DNA of 15,140 bases, taken from the NCBI GenBank assembly GCA_946481615.1, contig CAMLOR010000061.1, forward strand, positions 1 through 15,140, read 5' to 3'. The DNA comes from an uncultured Aquimonas sp. (lineage in GTDB: Bacteria; Pseudomonadota; Gammaproteobacteria; Xanthomonadales; Xanthomonadaceae). Under the pieces are notes generated by a model. It was not told the origin of the DNA and did not search any database. It was given only the letters and a program-made list of their open reading frames with translations. The translations under genes and the position numbers were made by a program. Positions 4,627 to 11,806 of the stretch are shown here, piece after piece; the stretch's first letter is position 1, and each line of letters opens with the position of its first letter.

Positions 4627-7488
4627 ATGCCCCGCGTTCTCCGAATCCTGGCCCTGGCCGGCCTGCTGGCGCATGCCGCCTGCGCGCTGGCGGCGCCGAT
4701 CCGCGGCCAGCCGCTGATGCAGCGCTACACCTCGGAGGATTATCCGTCGGCGCCCTCGCACCTGTCCGTCACCTCCGACGATGCTGGCGCCATCTACGTC
4801 GGCAACTTCGAAGGCGTGCTGCGTTTCCGCGGCGGCAGCTGGGAAAGCTTCGAGCTGCCCGGCCGCTCGCCGGCGCGCGTGCTGCAGAAGGGCTGGGACG
4901 GCCGCATCTATGTCGGCGGCTACGATCACTTCGGCGCCATCTCCACCACCGAGGCCGGCGAACTGCGCTACGAAGATCTGCGCGGCAAGTTCGGCCTCGC
5001 GGGCGAAGCGGGCAATGTCGGTGATGTCTGGGGCGTGCTGGAAACGCAGCGCGGCCTGTGGTTCCGCGCCAGCCGCGAACTGTTCTTCCTGGGCCGCGAC
5101 GGAAGCACTCGGCGCTGGCCGTTGACGGCCCAGGTGCGCGGTTTCAACGTGCTGGGCGAAGCGCTCTACGCGCGCGTGCAGGGCGTGGGCGTCACCCGCT
5201 TCGAGGACGGGAATTTCGTGCCGCTGCCGGGCGCCGAAGTGTTCGCGGACCGCACCCTGGTGCTGGTGGCGCAGCGCGGCGAGACGCTGCTGCTGGCGAG
5301 CGAAGACGGCCTGTTCGAAGCCGACGCCAGCGGCATCCGCCGCACGCCTTCCGAAGCCGACGCCATATTCGCCGAGCATCAGCCCTATTCGGGCCTGGAA
5401 CTGGCCGACGGCACCTTCGTGTTCGGCACCTTCGACGGCCTGCTGTTGCGCTTCTCGCGCGAGCTCGCGCTGCTCGACCGCGTGCCGCTCGGCCCCTACA
5501 CCGTCAGCTCGTTCGGCACCGACCGCGAAGGCGGCCTCTGGGTGGCCACCGAAGGCGACATGGTGCGGCTCAAGCTGCCCTCGCCCTGGACGGCCTACAC
5601 CGGCGCGCAGGGCCTCATCGGCTCGCTCTCCGACGAAGTGGTTCACGACGGCGCGCTGTGGGTGGCCACATCGGTCGACGTGCTTCGCGCGATCCCCGAT
5701 GCCAACGGCCAGCCGCAATTCCATCCGCTGGGCTGGACCAATCTCGAAGCCTTCGATCTGGAATCCACCGACGCCGGCCTGCTGGTGGCCGAGCGCGAAG
5801 GCGTCCTGGCGCTCGATCCGGGCGCCGCCGAACCGCGCCGCGTAGCCGCCGCCGAAGCGGTCTATCTGATCGTGCGCTCGCCCAGCAACGCGCACCACGC
5901 CTACGCGCTGGCCGAACGCGAAGTGCTGTGGCTCACGGTGCAGGACGCGCGCTGGCAAGTGAGCGCGCGGTGGCCGCTGGAAGGCAGCAATCCCGGCGGG
6001 CTGTACGAAACGGCGCCGGGCGAACTGTGGCTGAGCAATCTGCGCGGCGCGCCGCAGCGCTGGCGCGTCGACATGGCGCAAGGCGCGATCAGCGAGCGCC
6101 GCGACTTCGGCGCCGAAGCCGGCCTGACGCCCGATCCCGAACGCGGCACCGTGCTCTATCGCCTCGACGGCGTGCTGCACGCGGTGAGCGGCGATCGCAT
6201 CTACCGCTTCGAGAACGAGCGCTTCGTGCCGGCCGAGCTCGGGCCGCTGGCGGCGCTGCGCGAGCGGCCGATGGAGATCGCGGTGCGCGACACGCCGCTC
6301 GGCACCTACGCCTGGACGTCGCGCCAGCTGCTGCACCGTGCGCCCGGCGTGCAGGACTTCCGTCCGCTGCGGCTGGGTTCGAGCCTTGCCCGCGGTTTCA
6401 CGCAGGCGCAGGTCGATGCCGACGGCATGCTGCGCGTCATCACGTGGAGCGGCTTGCTGCAATTCGATCCGGCGGTGCCCGAATCTCCCGATGCACCGCT
6501 GCAGGCCTCGCTCGAACGCTTCGAACTGCGCATGCCCGAAGCCGCGCCGCAGGCGCTGCCGTTGGTGCCGGGAAGCACGGCGCGCGACTTGCCGCCAAAC
6601 CCCGGCCTGTTCTTCCGATTCGGGCTGATCAGCATGGAGCCCGATTCACAGTTCCGCTACCGCATGCTGGGCCACACCGAAACCTGGACCGAATGGCGCA
6701 ACGAACGCGAGCTGCTCTACCGCAGCCTCGCGCCCGGCGATTACACGCTCGAAGTGCAGGCCCGCACGCGCAGCGGCCGGGTGGCGAAACCGCTGCGCTA
6801 TCCGCTGCACGTGCAGCCCTACTGGTATCAGACGCCGCTGGCCTGGGCCGCGGGATCGCTGGCGCTGCTGCTGCTCGTGGGCGGCCTTACGCAGCTGATC
6901 GTGCGCATCCGTTACCGCCAGTTCGTCGCGATGCGCAAGCGGCTCGAGCATAAGATCTCCGAGCGCACCGCCGAACTGGAAACCGCCAACCGCAAACTGG
7001 CCGAACTGGCCACCGAAGACAGCCTCACCGGCGTGCCCAACCGCCGCGCGCTGGAACAGGCCCTGGCGCGCGAATGGCAACGCTGCGGCGAACTGCAGGT
7101 GCCGCTGGCGCTGGTGATGATCGACGTCGACCACTTCAAGCAGTTCAACGATCGCCACGGACATCTCGAAGGCGATCAGCAACTGCGCTGGGTCGCGCAG
7201 CAACTCGCGAACGGCGTGCATCCGGTGCGCGAACTGCTGGCGCGCTTCGGCGGCGAGGAATTCGCCCTCGTGCTGCCGGGCCTGCACCTCGACGAAGCCG
7301 TGGCGCGCGCAGAGCGGTTGCGCCAGCGCTTCTCGCAGGCCGACAGCCCGCTCACGGTGAGCCTGGGCGTGGCCGCGCAACTGCCCGAAGCGGGCGGCGA
7401 CCCGGCCCAGCTGCTGCGTCGCGCCGACACCGCGCTGTATCGCGCCAAGCGGCGCGGACGCAATCGCGTCGAAGCTGCGGAAGACTAG
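4627..7488 (+). CDS. Membrane diguanylate cyclase with beta-propeller/Y_Y_Y periplasmic sensor
   Basis: A 953-residue c-di-GMP synthase. A signal peptide (MPRVLRILALAGLLAHAACA) is followed by a long periplasmic sensor of WD-like blades (IYVGNFEGVLRFRGGSW, GGLWVATEGDMVRLK) typical of two-component regulator propellers. A Y_Y_Y-like beta domain covers about 655-735 (FRYRMLGHTETWTEW, LAPGDYTLEVQA). One membrane helix lies at about 740-762, then a short coiled coil (HKISERTAELETANRKLAEL). The GGDEF domain begins at D798-S-L-T and has metal-binding D833 and the active signature GGEEF at 875-879, so it should be active. The inhibitory I-site RxxD is absent: PVRE stands in that place. The start at 4627 follows a G-run and gives a clean signal peptide, although the frame stays open far upstream. 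Architecture is a common xanthomonad type; the ligand is unknown. Confidence 0.93.
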   Translation: MPRVLRILALAGLLAHAACALAAPIRGQPLMQRYTSEDYPSAPSHLSVTSDDAGAIYVGNFEGVLRFRGGSWESFELPGRSPARVLQKGWDGRIYVGGYDHFGAISTTEAGELRYEDLRGKFGLAGEAGNVGDVWGVLETQRGLWFRASRELFFLGRDGSTRRWPLTAQVRGFNVLGEALYARVQGVGVTRFEDGNFVPLPGAEVFADRTLVLVAQRGETLLLASEDGLFEADASGIRRTPSEADAIFAEHQPYSGLELADGTFVFGTFDGLLLRFSRELALLDRVPLGPYTVSSFGTDREGGLWVATEGDMVRLKLPSPWTAYTGAQGLIGSLSDEVVHDGALWVATSVDVLRAIPDANGQPQFHPLGWTNLEAFDLESTDAGLLVAEREGVLALDPGAAEPRRVAAAEAVYLIVRSPSNAHHAYALAEREVLWLTVQDARWQVSARWPLEGSNPGGLYETAPGELWLSNLRGAPQRWRVDMAQGAISERRDFGAEAGLTPDPERGTVLYRLDGVLHAVSGDRIYRFENERFVPAELGPLAALRERPMEIAVRDTPLGTYAWTSRQLLHRAPGVQDFRPLRLGSSLARGFTQAQVDADGMLRVITWSGLLQFDPAVPESPDAPLQASLERFELRMPEAAPQALPLVPGSTARDLPPNPGLFFRFGLISMEPDSQFRYRMLGHTETWTEWRNERELLYRSLAPGDYTLEVQARTRSGRVAKPLRYPLHVQPYWYQTPLAWAAGSLALLLLVGGLTQLIVRIRYRQFVAMRKRLEHKISERTAELETANRKLAELATEDSLTGVPNRRALEQALAREWQRCGELQVPLALVMIDVDHFKQFNDRHGHLEGDQQLRWVAQQLANGVHPVRELLARFGGEEFALVLPGLHLDEAVARAERLRQRFSQADSPLTVSLGVAAQLPEAGGDPAQLLRRADTALYRAKRRGRNRVEAAED

Positions 7489-8120
7489 CCGGCGAAGACC
7501 AAAACCTGCGGCCGCGGCACATAACCGTCGCAGGCCAGCACGCAGGTGTAACCGGGCGCGGGTTCGATGCGCGCGTGGTGCCAGCGTTCGCGCGGGCCGC
7601 TTTCCTGCGGCCAGGCCAGCAGCACCGGGTCGCTTTCGGCCTGCGCATCGAACTGCCAGCGTGGCAGCTGGCCGTAGATGCCGGTGCCGGTGGATTTGCA
7701 GGTCGCTTCCTTGGCGGTCCACAGCTTCAGGTAGGCGACGCGCGCTGTCTCTTCATCCATCGCCTGCAGCGCCGACTGTTCCTGCGGCGAGTAATAGCGT
7801 GCGGCGAGCCGGCGATGCGGCAACACGCGATCCAAGCGTTCGAGATCCACGCCGAGCCGCCCGCCCTCCGCCACGGCGACGACGGTACCGCCCGTCGTAT
7901 CGCTCAAGTTGAAATCCGGACCGCCGCCGGCGAGATATGGCCGGCCCTTGGATTCGCGCGCGAAACGCAGCTCGCCGTCGACGTATTGCGCCAGCACCGC
8001 GCGCAGCAGTCGATCGAGGCGGCCGCGGCGCTGCTGCGGCGCGGCTTCCTCCGGCGGCGTGGCGTGCCACCACACGTGCACCGCGCCGGGCGTCCACGGC
8101 GGCGGCACGCGGCGGTTCAC
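7485..8120 (-). CDS. 4'-phosphopantetheinyl transferase (Sfp/HetI superfamily)
   Basis: The enzyme transfers the phosphopantetheine arm of CoA to a serine of carrier proteins (ACP, PCP) in fatty-acid, polyketide or peptide synthesis. The 211-residue length fits the Sfp/AcpT type. Motifs: FNLSDT at 70-75, GVDLE at 90-94 (Mg-binding D92, E94) and LWTAKEATCK at 133-142 (W134, K137, E138, K142). The second motif is usually NxSH; here D74 replaces that His. A GTG start at 8120 is chosen because it overlaps the permease stop as GTGA; the frame continues upstream to an ATG at 8297, but that part is antisense-like and overlaps the permease. Its stop shares a CTAG with the convergent cyclase. Its carrier-protein partner is not in the window. 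Confidence 0.9.
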   Translation of the reverse strand: MNRRVPPPWTPGAVHVWWHATPPEEAAPQQRRGRLDRLLRAVLAQYVDGELRFARESKGRPYLAGGGPDFNLSDTTGGTVVAVAEGGRLGVDLERLDRVLPHRRLAARYYSPQEQSALQAMDEETARVAYLKLWTAKEATCKSTGTGIYGQLPRWQFDAQAESDPVLLAWPQESGPRERWHHARIEPAPGYTCVLACDGYVPRPQVLVFAG

Positions 8121-9283
8121 GCCGAGATCGCCAGCTTCTCGCGGTGGTACATGCGCGCGGCCAGCCACCACATCGCGCCGCCCAGCGCCAGCGCCACGCC
8201 GAAGTAGGTGGCCCACTCGGCCGCCGCCACCGTCTCGTGGCGGACGATCTTCATGATGATCTGGTTCTGCGCCAGGAACGGCACGGTGAACATCCACAAC
8301 TGGTTCTTGACCGGATTCACCATCAGCATGATCGAGGGGATCATCGGCAAGAGCATCAGAAGGCTCATGTAGCTGGTGGCTTCCTTCACCGATTTCGCGG
8401 AGGCCGCGATCAGCGTGAGCAGCGTGGTGCCGATCAGCACCATCGGCGCGAGCACGAGCAGCAACTTGCCGATCGCCGCCACGCTCACGTCCACGCGCGT
8501 ACCGAGGTTGGAGAACTGGAAACCGGCCTTGAACGCGATCAGCGTGAGCAAAAGACTGAGCAGGCCGAAAGCGACGGCGGCCGCTACCTTGCCGCTCATG
8601 ATGGCCTCGCGCGAGGCGGGCGTGGCGAGCAGCGGCTCCAGCGATTGCCGTTCGCGCTCACCGGCCGTGGCATCGATCATGAGATACGCACCGCCGAGGA
8701 AGGCGCTCAGGATCAGCAGGTAGGGCAGGAACGAAAGAATCTGTCCTTGCCTTGCTTCCGGCGTCGACAGATCGGTTTCCGCCACGCGCAGCGGTTGCCC
8801 CACCGTCGGGCTCACGCCGCGCGCCAGCAGCCGCAATGCGCCGGCACTGCCTGCGTACGCATCGAGCAACCCGCGCACGCGCTGCACGGGAATGCGCGAA
8901 TCGTCGCGCGAGGCATCGTGCAGGATCTCCACCAGCGCCGGCCGGCCAGCGCGCCAGTCCTCGGCGTACTGCGGATCGATGCGCAGGATGACATCCTCGG
9001 CCTGCGAACGGATCGCTTCCTGCGCGTCCTCCGGTGCCGCTTCGATGCGCAGGTTCTGGCCTTCGAGCCATGCCACGAGATTGGGTGCGCGCTCCGCGCC
9101 GATCACCGGCACCTCGAGCGTCTTCTCCAGCTGCGAACTGACCTTCTTCGAGGCAAGGCCGATGATGCCGATCATCAGCGCGGGGAACAGCAGCGGGCCC
9201 ATCACGAGCGAGATCGACAGCGTGCGCCGGTCGCGCACCAGATCCTTCAGTTCCTTCAGCATCACCGTGAGCAGGGGGCTCAT
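8117..9283 (-). CDS. ABC-2 type transporter permease, NatB-like
   Basis: A 388-residue inner-membrane permease. One helix near the start (about 24-44, LVMGPLLFPALMIGIIGLA) is followed by a large extracytoplasmic segment (about 46-180), then five helices at about 183-204, 230-250, 271-293, 302-322 and 357-377. That matches the NatB/ABC2_membrane_3 pattern with a large first loop. Conserved cytoplasmic GERERQSLEPLLATPASREAI between helices 2 and 3 is a signature of the family (NatB: sodium or drug export). It is read directly after its ATPase with an ATGA overlap at 9280-9283, and its stop overlaps the PPTase start. The substrate is unknown; export is inferred from family. Confidence 0.93.
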   Translation of the reverse strand: MSPLLTVMLKELKDLVRDRRTLSISLVMGPLLFPALMIGIIGLASKKVSSQLEKTLEVPVIGAERAPNLVAWLEGQNLRIEAAPEDAQEAIRSQAEDVILRIDPQYAEDWRAGRPALVEILHDASRDDSRIPVQRVRGLLDAYAGSAGALRLLARGVSPTVGQPLRVAETDLSTPEARQGQILSFLPYLLILSAFLGGAYLMIDATAGERERQSLEPLLATPASREAIMSGKVAAAVAFGLLSLLLTLIAFKAGFQFSNLGTRVDVSVAAIGKLLLVLAPMVLIGTTLLTLIAASAKSVKEATSYMSLLMLLPMIPSIMLMVNPVKNQLWMFTVPFLAQNQIIMKIVRHETVAAAEWATYFGVALALGGAMWWLAARMYHREKLAISA

Positions 9284-10026
9284 GCGAACAGTCCTTCTTC
9301 CGAGCCGATGGCGCGCACGAAGGCGTCCTCGAGATTGTCTTCGCCGGTCTGCGCGCGCAGCTCGTCCGGCGTGCCCTGCGCCACCACGCGGCCCTTGGCC
9401 ACCACCACGATGCGATCGCAGAGCGCCGCCACCTCCTGCATGATGTGGCTGGAGAAGATCACGCAGCGGCCTTCGGCGCGCAGCTGCTTCAGGAAGCCGC
9501 GCATCGCGCGCGTGGTCATCACGTCGAGGCCGTTGGTGGGCTCGTCGAGGATGACGTTGCGCGGGTCATGCACGAGCGCGCGCGCGATCGCGGTCTTGAT
9601 GCGCTGGCCCTGCGAAAATCCTTCGGTCTGGCGGTCGGCGACATCCTGCATCGCGAGCGCGCCGATCAGCGATTCGGTGCGGCGCGCGATGTCGGCTTCC
9701 GGCATGCCGTGCAGGCGGCCGAAATACTCGATGTTCTCGCGCGCGGTCAGGCGCTTGTACACGCCGCGCGCGTCCGGCAGCACGCCCAGGCGCCGCCGCA
9801 CGGCTTCGGCATCCTTCACCGCGTCGAGGCCGTCGACGCGCACGCTGCCGCGGTCCGGATGCATCAGCGTGTAGAGCATGCGCAGCGTGGTGGTCTTGCC
9901 GGCGCCGTTGGGGCCCAGCAGGCCGGTGATCTCGCCGTCGCGCGCCGTGAAGCCGACGCCCTCGACCGCGTTCACCACGCCGGCCTTGGTCTTGAAGCTC
10001 TTATGCAGATCCTGGACTTCAATCAT
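9280..10026 (-). CDS. ABC transporter ATP-binding protein, NatA-like
   Basis: A 248-residue ATPase that powers the adjacent permease. Walker A GPNGAGKTT at 38-46, signature FSQGQ at 137-141 (a variant of LSGGQ), Walker B VILDEP at 158-163, and the H-loop SSH at 192-194. The Q-loop position reads LPDARGVYKRLT with Asp in place of Gln, as in NatA-type proteins. The C-terminal end is short, as in exporters. The start at 10026 is chosen since it gives an ATGA overlap with the upstream hydrolase stop (10023-10026); a second in-frame ATG at 10035 would add MGA and cannot be excluded. It is the second gene of a four-gene coupled operon. Confidence 0.94.
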   Translation of the reverse strand: MIEVQDLHKSFKTKAGVVNAVEGVGFTARDGEITGLLGPNGAGKTTTLRMLYTLMHPDRGSVRVDGLDAVKDAEAVRRRLGVLPDARGVYKRLTARENIEYFGRLHGMPEADIARRTESLIGALAMQDVADRQTEGFSQGQRIKTAIARALVHDPRNVILDEPTNGLDVMTTRAMRGFLKQLRAEGRCVIFSSHIMQEVAALCDRIVVVAKGRVVAQGTPDELRAQTGEDNLEDAFVRAIGSEEGLFA

Positions 10027-11528
10027 GGCTCCCATCCGTAGAAACCGGCGAACGGTGCGGCGTAGGCGAGGCGGTCGAGACAGGCGGCGTCGAGCCCCTT
10101 CGCGTCCGCGGTGTCGATGAAGCGCGCCACCAGCCTGGGCGCGCAGCCCACGCCGATCACGTTGTGGCCCTGGCCGCGCAGCACCAGATGGCGGCCCTTC
10201 GCCAGCGCGAGCGTATCGCGCTGGCCCTTTTCTCCGACCTCGGCCCAGCCATGCATCACGGCATCCCCGTAGCGCGGCGGCGTCACCGGATCGAACTCGC
10301 CGGAAAGCAGCAGCACGGGCACGTCGCTCTTCACCGGCGCGTGGAAATCGGCCGGCACCTCGCCCTTCGGCCACACCGCGCACTGCGCCTGGCTGAAGTC
10401 GACGAACTCGGTGCCGAGCACGGTGTTTGCATCTTCCGGATCGGCGGTGAGGTTGGGTGCATCCTCGCTGCACATCACCGAAAGCTGCATGCCGTGCATG
10501 ATCTGTTCGCCGACCTGGGTGAGCAGCAGCTGCGACTGCGCCATCAGCACGTCGCTGCGGCCCTGCGCGGCTTCGTGCAGCACCAGCGGCAGCATCGCGG
10601 CGGCGGCCGGGGCGTAGGTGAACAGGCGCACGACGCTGGCCAGATGGCCGTAGGTCAGTTCGCCGGTCTTCCATTCGCCCGTCATCGCGTCGCGATAGGC
10701 GACCTCGCGCGGCGTGGCGCGCAATTCGGCCGACAGCGCATCGAGTCCGAGGCGCGGATCGCCGAGGCGGCCCTTGCAGGTCGGCTCGTCGCGGCAGCGA
10801 TCGAAATGCAGTTCGAGCGCCGCCTCCAGGTTCTTCGCGTGCTCGCTGCCCAGCACGAGCACGTTCGGCACCACGCCGTCGAGCACGACGCTGCGCACCC
10901 GCTCCGGGTAGCGGCGCAGATACTGCTGCGCCACGCGCGTGCCGTAGGAAATCCCGAGCAGGTTGATCTGCTCCGCGCCGATCGCGGCGCGCACCGCATC
11001 GAGATCCTGCACCGCATCGGTGGTCGTGTAGAAACGCGGGTCGACGCTGCGCTGCAGGTCCTCCAGGCACTTGCGTGCGAAGGCCGCGGCGGTGGCGGCA
11101 TCGTCGCTCAGTTCCTCGCTGATGGCGCTCTTGCCATGCTCGTCGCGGCACATCAGCGGGCTGGAGCCGCCGGTGCCGCGCTGGTCGACCAGGATCACGC
11201 CGCGCTTGCGCAGCACCTCGCGGAACGCGGGCGCCACGGTGGGATAGCTCTCCTTCGCCGACTGCCCCGGCCCGCCGGCCAGCATGAACACCGGGTCCGA
11301 CGCCGCCTCGTTGTCGGTCGGCACCCAGGCAATGGCGAGCTCGATCTTGCGGCTCTCGGGATTGGCGTGGTCTTCGGGCACGGCCAGCGTGCTGCATTGG
11401 GCTTCCACCGACGCCGTGCCGTACTCGGGCGCCAGCGTGCAGGGTTCGAACTCGAGCGTGCCCAGGGTGCGCGACTGCGCCGGCAAGGCGGCAAGCAGAC
11501 ACGCACCGAGCAAGGTGCGACGGAACAT
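10023..11528 (-). CDS. Exported alpha/beta-hydrolase, tripeptidyl aminopeptidase-like
   Basis: A 501-residue alpha/beta-hydrolase of the prolyl/tripeptidyl aminopeptidase type (TAP-like C-terminus). A signal peptide MFRRTLLGACLLAALPAQSRT directs export. Oxyanion loop GGPGQS lies at 85-90, DQRGTG at 115-120, nucleophile S194 in GISYGT, catalytic D413 in GEFDPVTPP and H455 in GQGHNV. Several Cys (30, 45, 127, 154, 245, 251, 353, 383, 462, 483) fit a disulfide-rich periplasmic enzyme. The family cleaves short peptides or activated amides. The start at 11528 has GAGGAA nine bases before it. It is the first gene of a four-gene operon and its stop overlaps the ATPase start. Peptide substrate and link to the exporter are inferred. 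Confidence 0.92.
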   Translation of the reverse strand: MFRRTLLGACLLAALPAQSRTLGTLEFEPCTLAPEYGTASVEAQCSTLAVPEDHANPESRKIELAIAWVPTDNEAASDPVFMLAGGPGQSAKESYPTVAPAFREVLRKRGVILVDQRGTGGSSPLMCRDEHGKSAISEELSDDAATAAAFARKCLEDLQRSVDPRFYTTTDAVQDLDAVRAAIGAEQINLLGISYGTRVAQQYLRRYPERVRSVVLDGVVPNVLVLGSEHAKNLEAALELHFDRCRDEPTCKGRLGDPRLGLDALSAELRATPREVAYRDAMTGEWKTGELTYGHLASVVRLFTYAPAAAAMLPLVLHEAAQGRSDVLMAQSQLLLTQVGEQIMHGMQLSVMCSEDAPNLTADPEDANTVLGTEFVDFSQAQCAVWPKGEVPADFHAPVKSDVPVLLLSGEFDPVTPPRYGDAVMHGWAEVGEKGQRDTLALAKGRHLVLRGQGHNVIGVGCAPRLVARFIDTADAKGLDAACLDRLAYAAPFAGFYGWEP

Positions 11529-11573
11529 GCGATGGGTTTCCTCGGCGCCGGACGGTGCGCCGGCATGCTGACG

Positions 11574-11604
11574 CGTGACCCCTGCGCTCGTCAAAACGTG
11601 ACCC
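11574..11604. repeat. Two direct copies of CGTGACCC upstream of the hydrolase operon
   Basis: Identical 8-mers CGTGACCC lie at 11574-11581 and 11597-11604, 23 bases apart, 46-76 bases before the hydrolase start. A TTGACG on the minus strand (11589-11594) falls between them and could be a -35 box, but the matching -10 (CAGCAT at 11565-11570) is weak. This may be an operator; the rest of the 278-base divergent gap (11529-11806) holds nothing else I can recognise. Confidence 0.4.
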
Positions 11605-11806
11605 GGCGGCCGCCCCGTGCCGGCCACGGTTCGTCCCGACCTGCCTTCGCGGCCCGATCGCGCCCCATGGCGCGTAAACTGAAACACGCGCCGCGCAGGC
11701 GCAAAGAAGCCGTCCGCATCGGGTGGGGCCCGATGCAGCCGGGTTCGCCGTTCTCAGCGGCGGACCGGCAGGCCGGCCACTGGGGCGGAGAGGGGAAGAA
11801 CACGGG

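Noticed and set aside
4594..6462. 622-codon open frame on the minus strand under the cyclase
   Set aside because: It mirrors the codon bias of the plus-strand gene (rich in Arg, Ala, Gln, His), has no motif, and the cyclase is clear; high-GC shadow frame.
8121..8297. N-terminal extension of the PPTase to the ATG at 8297
   Set aside because: The added 59 residues are antisense-like (His/Arg/Gly-rich), overlap the permease coding end, and the GTG at 8120 gives both a 4-base coupling overlap and a normal family length.
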